A stretch of 64,000 nt of DNA from Antedon mediterranea (taxonomy: Eukaryota; Echinodermata; Crinoidea; Comatulida; Antedonidae): assembly GCF_964355755.1 (NCBI RefSeq), contig NC_092672.1, positions 28,332,501-28,396,500 of the forward strand, read 5' to 3'. This document shows positions 44,523 through 55,468 of the stretch, in pieces (positions within the stretch are counted from its first letter, which is position 1; every line of letters begins with the position of its first letter). The translations under genes and the position numbers were made by a program. Below the pieces are notes generated by a model. It ran no database searches and was not told the origin of the DNA. It saw only the letters and a list, made by a program, of their open reading frames with translations.

Positions 44523-46370
44523 ATGGGACCTCAGGGTGTTGGAATGGATTGATTTATTCTGATTTAATAACTTGTATATAAAATGATATATAAAACTAAA
44601 AGTCTAACTTTAGAAGTAAACAAGTACTATGGTTTTGATTACTTCTTGCTTATGAATTTGAAAAGGTCCCACATTTTATGAAAACATTTTTATAAAATAA
44701 AAATTGGAAAAAAAATGGAAAATGTTTAGGCATTTTTACATAATCATAACACTTGTAAATTTATTGATTTGTAAATTACAGATATGAATCGAGTGCATGT
44801 AAAAAACAATGTAAAAAGAATATATACAGTATTTTTAATATTTCAGAAAGGTTTTTATAATTGTAAGAGCATGTTTTAATTTTAAAATTGAATCTTATTA
44901 TTTTACTAAAAACAAATTTTGTTGGAACAAATTGGAGATCTGTTTAAACAGTTTTCTTTTTTTAATTTGCTATGTGTATCATAAGATAATATAAATATTG
45001 TTAATCAGTTATTTAAACTGTACTAAATAGGAACCTCAATCACCAACAGGGGTCTGGTTTCATTTTGCCACGCATCAATGTTATCATTATATTATTCTAG
45101 AATTGAGCCAGAATTACTACAATTTAAAAAAAATAACGAATAACCAAATAATATATCATTACCCTCAAATAATAAATTACAGTTGTAACCAAGAAATGAT
45201 CATTGTATTATATTTAATAGGTAAAAGAAATAAGTAATTAACTTACCACATCAGGCATATACTCTTATTAAAAAGACATATACCCAAACTATTGGGCCTA
45301 GAGAGTTAGGCCAAGCTATTGTATGCACTGTTAACTTGCTGATGGATGAAACCTTCTAAATCCCTCTTGGTTTGCTTGCTACAGCTTGAGAAGCTAGCCT
45401 GGTATGCATCTGCTTATGCAAATTAGTGGTGAAGATTTTGGTGTTATTTTCAATGACCAGAAGTATATGGATGGTCATACCTACACTTTATAGATGGGCT
45501 AGGCCTAACCATTAACAAAAATAGTTTTTATTCACTATAATAAATATATATAAGATATTTTTTTAGCCTTTAAGGCCCTTTATGTTTTTAAATAAACTTT
45601 TAACTATTGCTAGTGTATGAGATACAAATTACAAATTGTTTTATTTTCTTAAACAATTTAATGTTAATATAATTATATTTAAATTACAATTACTATTAGC
45701 CCATTTTTGTTGTTTTTTATATTGTGCCACTTCCGCCCTAACATCGTCCAATTCTGCTCGTGTATGGTGTTTTTAAAATATCTTTTATTTGCTGCCCTCG
45801 TGCTACTTTAATTTAATTATTGCTATATAAATTATGCAAAGTCTAAGTTATAACATTATTCACAAAATGAATGTAATGCACTCAAATATGCAATTTTAAG
45901 AATGCGATGTAAGATGTAGCAAAATGTTCTTATATGCATTTTTACTTCAAAATAATTGCATTTATTATATTGCTAAAATAACTATAATTAATGATGTCTA
46001 AATTTTGTCTCAGTTAAATGTACGTAAGGACTTAGATGGAAATCAGTTACACTGAAAATTTGAAACTTTATCTATTATTCTTGGTTCATTTTGTTCTGTT
46101 TCCCTTGCATGACGTCATCTGGTTTTTTTTTTGTGATATATTTCTGGTGTTGTTTATTTTAAAAATGATGTGTTTGTATGTTTTCTGTACCATTTTAAAA
46201 TGTATTTTATTTATGAACCGAATAAATTCAATCAATCAATTCAGAGTGCTACAATTCAATTATTAACAATTACTGTATTATGCTTATTAATATTTTTGAA
46301 GTACATTTACTTACATTGTTGTACAGTAGTGTAATTATTGTTTTGTCTTTCAATCATATAGAGTTCTCAG
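44523..46370. other. Gene-free AT-rich stretch downstream of the gene
   Basis: No gene or clear element is recognised. The open frames are short and A+T-biased. Confidence 0.45.
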
Positions 46371-46440
46371 GCCCGTATCCAGGGGGGGGGGGGGTGCGTT
46401 GGGTGCAGACGCACCCCCCCCCCCCCCCCAAGTCCCAAAA
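46371..46440. repeat. G-run/C-run hairpin at a likely TE end
   Basis: CAGGCCCGTATCCA is followed by 13 G, TGCGTTGGGTGCAGACGCA, then about 17 C. The G and C runs can pair. Such CAG...CCAGGGGG starts are common at non-autonomous hAT-like element ends, but the partner end was not found. Confidence 0.5.
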
Positions 46441-46885
46441 GGTCCACTATTTCCTCATTTGGTATTTTTTCTTGTCTTGTTTAACTAAAGACAATATCAT
46501 TATATATACAAAATTTACATTATCAATGGTATACAAACAAAAATATGCTAATATAAAATGAACAAATACCGGTAATTAAATTACGGAATCTGAACTGACT
46601 ACAAACTCGATGTAAAACATGCGCAGTCGATCATGTGACGACAAGCAATAGCTTAGCGCTTCATGTACGCGGTACGCGGTAAAGTGTTTGCTGGAGAAAT
46701 ACAGACAACTTAACGTCAGGGAACACGTGTACTTTTTGTCGGGGAAAATAATTATACAGTAAAAAGCGTTCGCGTTCACTTCGTAGCTAGCTTCAGTGCC
46801 TAGAAAACCGCGACGTTTCATTGACCGTGAGAGTACGTCAGAGTGATATTATGCACTTTATATGCATTCGAGTGTGGACAAAGTG

Positions 46886-47003
46886 CGAGGCAGCGAGGCA
46901 AGCGTGGCATGCCAAATATTTGTGCGAGGCATCATTTTATCATTTCCAAAAGTTCGAGGCATGCGAGGCATATAGTTTACAATTTCAAAAAGGTGCGAGG
47001 CAT
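46886..47003 (+). repeat. GCGAGGCA-rich repeat, left of the retrotransposon
   Basis: It contains CAAAGTGCGAGGCAGCGAG, GTGCGAGGCATCATTTTATC and CATGCGAGGCATA. The inverse arrangement is at 55355-55468, on the other side of the BEL element and the fold-back element. Confidence 0.75.
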
Positions 47004-47525
47004 ATCTTAACGTGCTATTATGCTATATTATAGGCCTAATAATCAATCGATACAAGCGTATCTAAATAGATTCGTGTATACACTCATCATGTTGTTTATT
47101 TTTATGTAACGATTGTTTTTTCATTCAAGTCATATTGTGTCAAATTTTACTTTCACAAAAGTGCCCAAACTACGGTTCAAAAATCTGAACGACAGTATTC
47201 AACTTTCGATAAACAATAATTGTTATAGCGACACACTCATCAAATGACTGCAATGTTGTTGGCATTTCGAGCGTGTTCACTCACATGTCTCTCGAACATA
47301 GCAGAGTGAAAATAATATTTTGTCACACCCCTGCGCCTAGATCCGGTAGACCCGAGAGATGGAAAATCCCTCTGTACTATTTAGCAGGTAGCGGAATGAT
47401 TCAGCCCTCAGCTCAGAGGATTGTGGTGCATTCCCCTCCTATAGCACGTGGTTTCAGCAGCAACGCACAGACTTCTCTCTGAGCGGCGTGCCAAAGACAT
47501 TTTTGACATTCCATTCTCTAGGAAC
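47004..47525. other. Gene-free DNA between GCGAGGCA repeat and left LTR
   Basis: No clear feature is visible. The 69-codon open frame at 47273 is not recognisable. Confidence 0.4.
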
Positions 47526-47530
47526 AACAC

Positions 47531-48158
47531 TGGATCGTTATAGAACGATCGCTTGTATCACGCATGCGTAGAAAAGAAGAAACATTTGTATAATTAAAAG
47601 ATGATTTAAGTTAGTTGCAGCAAGTCATACGATAGGCGAAAGGTCGTCACTAGGAAGGGTGATAGACAGCCAAAATGTATAGTAATTTTAGCTATAAAGT
47701 GCAGTAAATGTATATGAATAAGGGAAGCTAAATATCCTGCCAAAGAAGTGAGTCTAATTATGTTAGTTAATATAGTCTTAAGTGTGATTTTATTAAGCCA
47801 AGCTAGTAGGCTAGCCTCGATCATACTTCATAAGCTACAGCGCGAGTAGGCTCATACGGTGATTAACGCTGTTGTGCGTTGACGGTTAGACATGCGGCGT
47901 CGCATGTATAATGGAGCGACAATTATGTAAGTTAATTGTTTGATTGACGCTGAGGGCGTTTATAGTTTGTTTGTTGCATGATTCGCTAGAGTTGAGGGCG
48001 TACGTTAAAATTGTTATTATTGTTGTTCTGAATACATTTTGTATGGGTTATTTCTGTTTACTTACAGATTGAATAAATACACAAAGCTTAGAAAAGGCTT
48101 TATATACAATTAGCAGGAGTTGTTGTTTTCTTACGTATTGAGTTTCCCTGACGTACCA
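47531..48158 (+). repeat. BEL/Pao left LTR (628 bp)
   Basis: It begins TGGATCGTTATAGAACGATC and ends CCCTGACGTACCA. By eye it differs from the right LTR by one base (ATAATGG against ATTATGG, near 47910). No TGG primer-binding site immediately follows; the gag ATG is only 20 bp away. Confidence 0.93.
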
Positions 48159-48177
48159 ACAATTCAATTTCTTCGGG

Positions 48178-51100
48178 ATGGCCGAGGAAAACGAACGACA
48201 ACTAAAAAGACAAAGACGCAATGCCAAAGCTAAATTCACAAGGTTATCAAACGCAATGGGAACCCTGATAGAAAGGAATCGCCCAAAAAATGAAATAAAC
48301 GAAGCCTTCTTAAAAGTAAGTGAAGCATACGAATCTACACAAACGAAACACGATCAGCTAATGGATGTCATCGAAGATGATGAAGACTGTGAAAGGCAAG
48401 AGAAGTGGATGTTAGAATGCCAAGATAATTTCCTAGAACTTTCCATTCGAAATAAGGAATACCATCCTATTGGTGATGATGTTGACGAAGAACAAGAAGC
48501 TGATCAACAAGATGAGCAAAACGATATACCAGATCAGGAAATGCCAGAACAACAAGTTGGAGCGCAAGGAGCCGAAGAAAACCTAGAGGCAAATCAAGTA
48601 ATAGTTGATGGCGAAGCTGATAGAGGTCAAGCGATCGATGGAAATAATGAAAATGTTGCTCAAGGTCAAATTGTTATAAAATTAGATGAAAATGATGCAG
48701 CCGATACTCAAATGATGCCAAGCAACCCATCCTCAAGAAAAAATGATTTATTTAAAATTGAAAGGCCAAAGCTACCTAAGTTTTCAGGGGATGTGAGAGA
48801 CTACTACATCTTTCGTGCCGACTTCCGACAATTTATAGAGTCAAGATATAGTAATAGAGAGGCAGTAACAATTCTGAGATCCAGTCTGCAAGGAAAACCA
48901 CTGGAATTGATTAGAGGCTTAGGGGAAGATTACCGAGCAGCCTGGAGCTATCTGGATAATGTATATGGTGACCCAAGGTTTATAGCAGATGCAATTGCTC
49001 AAGATATAAACAAATTCAAGCCACTTAAGGAAGGTGAAGAGAACAGATTTTGTGAATTAACACATTTAATAAACAGAAGTTATAACACATTAAAGGAAGC
49101 TGGCAGACCGAATGACATGGACAACAATCACGTGTTAGCCATGATAGAGCAGAAATTAAGCATTGAAGACAAAAAAGTTTGGTTTCGTCATCTAGATAAT
49201 AAGGAAGCAACTTTAAACGAGCTGATCAACTGGATGATGGGAGAAATGAAATCACGAATGAGGGCTACTGCTCAAGTTAGATCCAACAGTACTACGAAAG
49301 TATCTCAAGTAAATCAAGTAGCCGCAACAAAAAGATACAAATGCTGGATTTGCAGTTCGGACAGTCACTGGACGGATAAATGTAACAAGCTTAAAGAGAA
49401 AACACCGCAAGAAAGATTAAATGAGATGAAGGCTGGCAAGGCATGCTTTGGATGTCTAAAAAAAGGTCATGGCATGAGTGTCTGTAATAGAAGAAGACAG
49501 TGTTCACAAGTAGTGAAAGGGGCACAATGCAAGTATTTTCATCACCCTCTACTGCACATACCAGAAGGAAGCCAAGCAGTAACTACAACCTCTATAGGAA
49601 ATTCATCAATATTGCCAGTATTAGTAGTAGAAGTATTGGGTAGAAAAGACACACGCTGTCAAGCAAATGTGCTTTTGGATTCAGGCGCTCAAATCAGTTT
49701 AATAAGAAGTCCACTTGCAGAACAATTACATCTTAAAGGAAAGGAAGTGGTAACTACGATAAAGAAAGTAGGCGGAGAAGAGGAACAGTTGTTTACGAAG
49801 ATATATAAAACCCGTATTCGACCAATGAGAAGCAAACAAGAGTTTATTATTAAGGCTATTGGTATTCCGTCTATAAGTGACGACGTGGAAGAAATATGCG
49901 TGGCTGATATAGCGAGACGTTTCAAAATTGATACCAAGGATATTTATCGAGGACATGGTGATGTAGATTTGTTAATTGGAATTGACCACCCAAACATACA
50001 CATTGGTGAAACTAGAGAGGCAGGCAACCTAATTGCTCGAAACTCACCATTAGGCTGGGTGATTTTTGGGGCAGTGACAGAAGATCGACCGTCAAACAAT
50101 GTATTACATGTAAAGTTTTCACAACCAGTAGACTTAACCGATTTTTGGACTACAGAGGCTATGGGCGTTACTGTTAAAACGTGTTCTTGTGAAGCAAGTA
50201 AAATTGGGCCGATAGAGTCAGAAGAAGCCAAAATAATAGCAGACTCCTGTACCAAACTGGGTAACCAGTGGTTAATACCATACCCATGGAAAAGGGATCC
50301 AAACCAACTACCAAATAACCGATCACAAGCTGAAAAGAAATTGTATTCAATGGAAAGACGCTTACTTAAGAATCCTGAGCATGCAAAAGCTTATAAGAAC
50401 CAAATCAAAGAGATGGTAGACATGAAATTCGCTAGAAAGTTATCAGACAAAGAGTTATCATCATACGGCGGTCCGGTACATTACATCTCTCATCACGGAG
50501 TGTTACGCCCAGACAAGAAAAGTACGCCACTTCGAATCGTGTTCAACTCGTCAGCCATGTACCAGGGACATTGCTTGAATGAATATTGGATGAAAGGCCC
50601 TGATATGTTGAATGATCTGTTCGGAGTGATTCTGAGATTCCGTGAGAACGAAACAGCCATAATTGGAGACATATCCAAGATGTACCATCGAGTACTTATT
50701 CCAATAAGAGACCAGCATGTACATCGATTCTTATGGAGAAACTTAAATATTGATTCCAAAATAGACGTCTATTTGAAAACCGTGTTAACATTTGGAGACA
50801 AGCCGTCGTCAGCCATGGCTCAAACAGCACTAAGAAAAACAGCTGAAGAAGGACGTCACCAGTTTCCTAAGGCCGCACAAGTACTCAAAAGGAATACTTA
50901 CATGGATGATATATGTGAGTCTGTAACAACTGTTGATGAGGCGAAAGTTTTAACGAAGAATCTTGATAACGTTTTGAAAAAGGGCGGATTTAAAGTTAAG
51001 GGTTGGTTATCCAACAAGAATCTGACGTCAACGGAATCGGATCGAGAAGTAAAGATTAAACTGCTTCAAAATTCGGAAGAGGAGAAAGTACTGGGAACTG

Positions 51101-51885
51101 TTTGGGAGCCCATATCAGACAAATTGAAGTATAGAGTAAACATCGAATTAAACAATTCAGAAACAATGCCAAATTTAACAAAGCGGAAAATCTTGAGTCA
51201 AATTGCAAAGATTTTTGATCCGATCGGGTTTGCAGCAGCCTTTTTGATTAGAGCAAAAATCGGAATGCAACACTTATGGCAAAAGGGTTATGACTGGGAT
51301 GAAGATTTACCAACTTCGGTTCAAGATTGGTGGGTGAAGTTATTCAAAGAAATGAAGGAACTAAATACTATCAGTTTTGATAGGTGTCTAACGCCACCAA
51401 CAACAACAGAAGAGCCTATACTATGTATGTTTGCAGATGCGTCAGAAGACGCATTTGGGTCGTGTGCATATATTCGCTGGAAAGTAGATAATAATCAATT
51501 TGATGTGAAATTTGTGGCAGCGAAATCACGAGTAACACCGCTCAAGAAGTTAACAATTCCTAGGCTTGAATTGCAAGCAGCATTGGTAGCTACGAGACTT
51601 CATACGATTATAATAGACGAAACCAGAATCAAATTCAATAAAGTAATCTTCTTAACAGACAGCATGATCGTTTTGGCATGGATAAGAAGCCAAGCGAGAG
51701 GCTTTAAGTCATTTGTATCAAATAGAATTGGAGAAATACAGAGCATGTCAGAGCCGTCGCAATGGAGACACGTCCCCGGTGAGCATAATGTAGCAGACGA
51801 TGTATCACGTGGCATACCAGTTAAACAGCTTAACGGAAGATGGAGAATTGGACCAGAGTTCTTATACTTGCCTGAGGAGGATTAG
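48178..51885 (+). CDS. BEL/Pao gag-protease-RT-RNase H polyprotein part
   Basis: This 1,235-codon frame holds, in order: a charged N-terminus; a gag-like domain (about 48760-49260, DUF1759 type); two CCHC zinc knuckles (C-x2-C-x4-H-x4-C at about 49342 and 49444); an aspartic protease with LDSGAQ at about 49675; and a reverse transcriptase with YMDD at 50899-50910. RNase H follows, with FADAS, the LELQAA glutamate, TDS and ADD residues, ending near 51820. The frame stops at TAG (51883-51885), but the same frame stays open beyond it. These proteins assemble particles and copy the element RNA into DNA. Confidence 0.93.
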   Translation: MAEENERQLKRQRRNAKAKFTRLSNAMGTLIERNRPKNEINEAFLKVSEAYESTQTKHDQLMDVIEDDEDCERQEKWMLECQDNFLELSIRNKEYHPIGDDVDEEQEADQQDEQNDIPDQEMPEQQVGAQGAEENLEANQVIVDGEADRGQAIDGNNENVAQGQIVIKLDENDAADTQMMPSNPSSRKNDLFKIERPKLPKFSGDVRDYYIFRADFRQFIESRYSNREAVTILRSSLQGKPLELIRGLGEDYRAAWSYLDNVYGDPRFIADAIAQDINKFKPLKEGEENRFCELTHLINRSYNTLKEAGRPNDMDNNHVLAMIEQKLSIEDKKVWFRHLDNKEATLNELINWMMGEMKSRMRATAQVRSNSTTKVSQVNQVAATKRYKCWICSSDSHWTDKCNKLKEKTPQERLNEMKAGKACFGCLKKGHGMSVCNRRRQCSQVVKGAQCKYFHHPLLHIPEGSQAVTTTSIGNSSILPVLVVEVLGRKDTRCQANVLLDSGAQISLIRSPLAEQLHLKGKEVVTTIKKVGGEEEQLFTKIYKTRIRPMRSKQEFIIKAIGIPSISDDVEEICVADIARRFKIDTKDIYRGHGDVDLLIGIDHPNIHIGETREAGNLIARNSPLGWVIFGAVTEDRPSNNVLHVKFSQPVDLTDFWTTEAMGVTVKTCSCEASKIGPIESEEAKIIADSCTKLGNQWLIPYPWKRDPNQLPNNRSQAEKKLYSMERRLLKNPEHAKAYKNQIKEMVDMKFARKLSDKELSSYGGPVHYISHHGVLRPDKKSTPLRIVFNSSAMYQGHCLNEYWMKGPDMLNDLFGVILRFRENETAIIGDISKMYHRVLIPIRDQHVHRFLWRNLNIDSKIDVYLKTVLTFGDKPSSAMAQTALRKTAEEGRHQFPKAAQVLKRNTYMDDICESVTTVDEAKVLTKNLDNVLKKGGFKVKGWLSNKNLTSTESDREVKIKLLQNSEEEKVLGTVWEPISDKLKYRVNIELNNSETMPNLTKRKILSQIAKIFDPIGFAAAFLIRAKIGMQHLWQKGYDWDEDLPTSVQDWWVKLFKEMKELNTISFDRCLTPPTTTEEPILCMFADASEDAFGSCAYIRWKVDNNQFDVKFVAAKSRVTPLKKLTIPRLELQAALVATRLHTIIIDETRIKFNKVIFLTDSMIVLAWIRSQARGFKSFVSNRIGEIQSMSEPSQWRHVPGEHNVADDVSRGIPVKQLNGRWRIGPEFLYLPEED

Positions 51886-53430
51886 CCTGTAAATACATCG
51901 ATTGTTGATCAGAGGGAATTAGACAGAGAAAAAAAGACAGAAAGGAATGTTTTTCTAACTCATGCTTGTGTAGAAGTGATTGATCCAAGTAGAATATCTT
52001 CATGGAATAAGTTGGTCAGAGTAACAGCATACGTACATCGATTCGTGAGGAACATGCGTTCTAAACAAACAAAGGAGCTAGTGTTCACTGAAGGACCGCT
52101 TACACCTCAAGAAATGGAAGACTCAGAAAGATTTTGGATTCGCAAATCGCAGCATTCGCTGCGCAGTCGAATACAGAAGGGAGAATTCAAAACGTTAAGC
52201 CCATTCGAAGAAGATGGCATCATTTACGTTGGGGGTAGAGCTGGTGGTGCAGAAAATAAAATTGCCTACGATAATAAACATCCAGTTCTTCTGCCAAAGG
52301 AACATCGTGTATCATATCTTATAACTTGTCAAATGCACGAACAAGGACATAATGGCGTTGCAGTTACGGCTGGCAAAGTGAGAGCAAGATATTGGATTAT
52401 AGGAGTTGCTAAATTAGCGAAAACTGTTAAATTTAGATGTGTGAAATGCAAGAAAATAGATCATAAAACGGAAGATCAATTCATGGCTGAGCTACCTACT
52501 GAACGTTTGGCACCATTCACACCACCGTTTCTTTACACTGCTTGCGATTATTTTGGGCCATATACAGTTAAAGTTGGTAGAAACAAAACGACAAAACACT
52601 ACGGGGTGATATTTACATGTTTGAATACGAGAGCAGTGCACCTAGAAGTTGCGGTCGATTGTTCTTCTATGGAATTTCTTCAAGTATTACGGAGATTCTT
52701 TGCCATAAGAGGACGGCCATCTGTAATTTTAAGTGACAATGGTACCCAATTTGTGGGAGCGGAAAAGGAGTTAAAACAGATGGTAAAGGGTTGGAGTGAA
52801 AAGGAGTTGAAGGAGTTTTGCGCCGAGAAAAGAGTACAATGGAAATTTACAACGCCGTTGGCACCGCACCAAAACGGATGTGCCGAGTCACTAGTCAAGA
52901 GCTGTAAACTTGCTTTAAGAAAAGCCATTGGGCAACAAACCTTGACGCCGTTTGAGTTGCAAACTTGTTTCATGGAAGTTAGTAACTTAGTGAATCAACG
53001 ACCAATAGGAAGAATTCCGAATGACCCGGACGATGGTAGCTATTTATGTCCAAATGATATTTTGTTAGGACGAGCATCAAGTGGAATATCAAATGGACCA
53101 TTTCGGGATACGAAGAATCCAAGACACCGATTCGAGTTTGTGCAACGCATCGTTGATAGTTTCTGGAAATGTTGGATAAGAGACGTGTTCCCGTTATTAG
53201 TACCTCGGAAAAAATGGAATACTGATAGGAGAAATGTGAGAGTTAATGACATCGTAATAGTTTCTGATCCCAATACAATTAGAGGAAAATGGATATTGGG
53301 AAGGATCATAGAAGTGTATCCTGGTGCAGATGGAAAAGTTAGAAATGTACAAGTCAAAACTCAAACGGGAAAATATCGAAGACCAATAAATAAAATAGTA
53401 GTTATTTACCCTACGGAAGGTTATATGTAA
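51886..53430 (+). CDS. BEL/Pao integrase part, in frame after the stop codon
   Basis: The reading frame of the upstream polyprotein continues without another stop from 51886 to TAA at 53430; the longest initiator-based frame begins at GTG 51976. It has an H2C2 zinc-binding module (His pair in HEQGHNG, Cys pair in RCVKCKK) and the DDE catalytic core: Asp in ACDYFG, Asp in LSDNGTQF, Glu in NGCAES. A C-terminal DUF5641-like domain follows. It could be expressed only by readthrough or in other, unbroken copies. Whether the stop is a mutation or regulatory is unresolved. Confidence 0.9.
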   Translation, partial: PVNTSIVDQRELDREKKTERNVFLTHACVEVIDPSRISSWNKLVRVTAYVHRFVRNMRSKQTKELVFTEGPLTPQEMEDSERFWIRKSQHSLRSRIQKGEFKTLSPFEEDGIIYVGGRAGGAENKIAYDNKHPVLLPKEHRVSYLITCQMHEQGHNGVAVTAGKVRARYWIIGVAKLAKTVKFRCVKCKKIDHKTEDQFMAELPTERLAPFTPPFLYTACDYFGPYTVKVGRNKTTKHYGVIFTCLNTRAVHLEVAVDCSSMEFLQVLRRFFAIRGRPSVILSDNGTQFVGAEKELKQMVKGWSEKELKEFCAEKRVQWKFTTPLAPHQNGCAESLVKSCKLALRKAIGQQTLTPFELQTCFMEVSNLVNQRPIGRIPNDPDDGSYLCPNDILLGRASSGISNGPFRDTKNPRHRFEFVQRIVDSFWKCWIRDVFPLLVPRKKWNTDRRNVRVNDIVIVSDPNTIRGKWILGRIIEVYPGADGKVRNVQVKTQTGKYRRPINKIVVIYPTEGYM

Positions 53431-53458
53431 TAACTCCCTTTTTTGTGAGGGGGGAGGA

Positions 53459-54086
53459 TGGATCGTTATAGAACGATCGCTTGTATCACGCATGCGTAGA
53501 AAAGAAGAAACATTTGTATAATTAAAAGATGATTTAAGTTAGTTGCAGCAAGTCATACGATAGGCGAAAGGTCGTCACTAGGAAGGGTGATAGACAGCCA
53601 AAATGTATAGTAATTTTAGCTATAAAGTGCAGTAAATGTATATGAATAAGGGAAGCTAAATATCCTGCCAAAGAAGTGAGTCTAATTATGTTAGTTAATA
53701 TAGTCTTAAGTGTGATTTTATTAAGCCAAGCTAGTAGGCTAGCCTCGATCATACTTCATAAGCTACAGCGCGAGTAGGCTCATACGGTGATTAACGCTGT
53801 TGTGCGTTGACGGTTAGACATGCGGCGTCGCATGTATTATGGAGCGACAATTATGTAAGTTAATTGTTTGATTGACGCTGAGGGCGTTTATAGTTTGTTT
53901 GTTGCATGATTCGCTAGAGTTGAGGGCGTACGTTAAAATTGTTATTATTGTTGTTCTGAATACATTTTGTATGGGTTATTTCTGTTTACTTACAGATTGA
54001 ATAAATACACAAAGCTTAGAAAAGGCTTTATATACAATTAGCAGGAGTTGTTGTTTTCTTACGTATTGAGTTTCCCTGACGTACCA
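53459..54086 (+). repeat. BEL/Pao right LTR (628 bp)
   Basis: It has the same TG...CA ends and length as the left LTR and follows the purine-rich tract. The AACAC duplication follows at 54087-54091. Confidence 0.93.
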
Positions 54087-54444
54087 AACACGTGTACCTA
54101 TCTCGCAAATAAGGTGAACAGCGATTGCCAGGACAAGTTCAATAACTGGCGGTGAATAAAAGGTAACTGATATGGCGATCCAATAACATGCCGCAAAGAA
54201 AAAAATTGCGACAGAATTCTGGAGCGCGTGTGAAAAAAGACTTACGTCCGACAATTGTAATACTAGGCCTAAAATTAAACTTTAGCTAATATGCTTAGCC
54301 CTAACCTAGATAAGAGGCCTATGTAGAAAATAATTTAATCAATTTTGATATAATAATAATTGGTGTAATATTTAATAATGATACACTATTCCTGTTTTAG
54401 TAAGCTAGGTATATTACGAACGATTTTTATTTATTGTTGTAATA

Positions 54445-55305
54445 AACCTGGCGCTAGTTTCCTTCGCTTGTATTTTTACTCCAAATTTGATAACTAACTT
54501 TATCGTGTGAATACCACACCTTAGAAGTATACCTCATGAGTACTTTAATGAAAGAATCACATAAAAAGTAACAAATAAATCCTTAAATTAATGATTTTAC
54601 AGGCGTGTTTCTCGCACACTGTTCGCGAATTTCACTTATTCAATGTTCAATATTTTTGTTTCTATGGAGCGCCAAAAGAGCAACGATAATAGAGGACTAA
54701 AACTCAGTAGAATGCGTCAATTTCTCATGCATTTATTGGTGAAAAACTCGTTTTATTTCAATATATTTGTTAATTTGTCAATAAAAATGCTGTAATATGT
54801 TATTGCTGATACTGTTCTGTTTTCAAAGAATAATAATCGATCCTAAATCAACATCACTACCTAGTCTAGTCCTAGGACATCCTACTAAGGATATTATGAT
54901 GAATTTTTCTATTTTATTCTTTAAAAGGTTACCGAAACCGTGTACATTATCAACAGTACACCGGTGAACAGTAACATTTTTCCTTACTGACAGTGACAAA
55001 ATCTATTGAAATTGTACCTGATTTTCACCAAATAATGCGTTAAATATAAATGGATTCCACAGAGTTTTTAGCCCTCTAATTAATTTTGCTCTTTTGGCGT
55101 TCCATAGAAATCAAAATATTGAACATTGAGTGTGCAAAATGCGAGAAAAACAACGTCTGTAAAATCACCAATTTAATGGATTTATTGTTACTTTTATGTG
55201 ATTTTTCTTCATTAAAGTAGGCCTACTAATTCTAAGCTGTGGTATTCAGGATAAAGTTGGTTAAAATACAAGGCAGGTGCAAAAGGAAACTAGCCTAGCG
55301 GGCCT
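54445..55305. mobile_element. Fold-back element with about 300-bp inverted arms
   Basis: The arms 54445-54750 and 55020-55305 are imperfect inverse copies. Shared phrases include GCTAGTTTCCTT, TGAATACCACA, TAATGAAGAAAAATCACAT-like sequence and AATGTTCAATATTTT. A loop of about 270 bp separates them. It has no ORF. Duplicated target bases were not resolved. Confidence 0.78.
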
Positions 55306-55354
55306 AGGCCTAGCTAGGCTACTTCAATTTCGGTGATTTCCTGCCTTGCAATTT

Positions 55355-55468
55355 TGAGAAATGATAAAATGATGCCTCGCATTTTTTGATGATGGTAAAA
55401 CGATGCCTCGCATAAATTTCTGACTTGCCTCGCATGCCTTCCCTGCCTCGCTGCCTCGCACTTTGTTA
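55355..55468 (-). repeat. GCGAGGCA-rich repeat, right of the retrotransposon
   Basis: ATGATGCCTCGCATT, CGATGCCTCGCATAAA and CCTGCCTCGCTGCCTCGCAC are the inverse of the phrases at 46886-47003. The two blocks face each other across the BEL and fold-back insertions. Confidence 0.75.

Larger units (their letters stand above)
47526..54091 (+). mobile_element. BEL/Pao LTR retrotransposon, full length, with 5-bp target duplication
   Basis: LTRs lie at 47531-48158 and 53459-54086, flanked by AACAC on both sides (47526-47530, 54087-54091). The internal region reads gag, protease, reverse transcriptase, RNase H and integrase in one frame (the BEL/Pao order), broken by one stop codon. A purine-rich tract (GAGGGGGGAGGA, 53447-53458) abuts the right LTR, as needed for plus-strand priming. 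LTR identity is almost complete, so insertion was recent. Confidence 0.95.

Noticed and set aside
47273-47482. 69-codon open frame near the left LTR
   Set aside because: No recognisable domain, no splice signals, and it lies in repeat-rich flank.
53976-54254. Minus-strand 92-codon open frame in the right LTR
   Set aside because: It is antisense to the LTR, repeated in the left LTR, and shows no recognisable protein.
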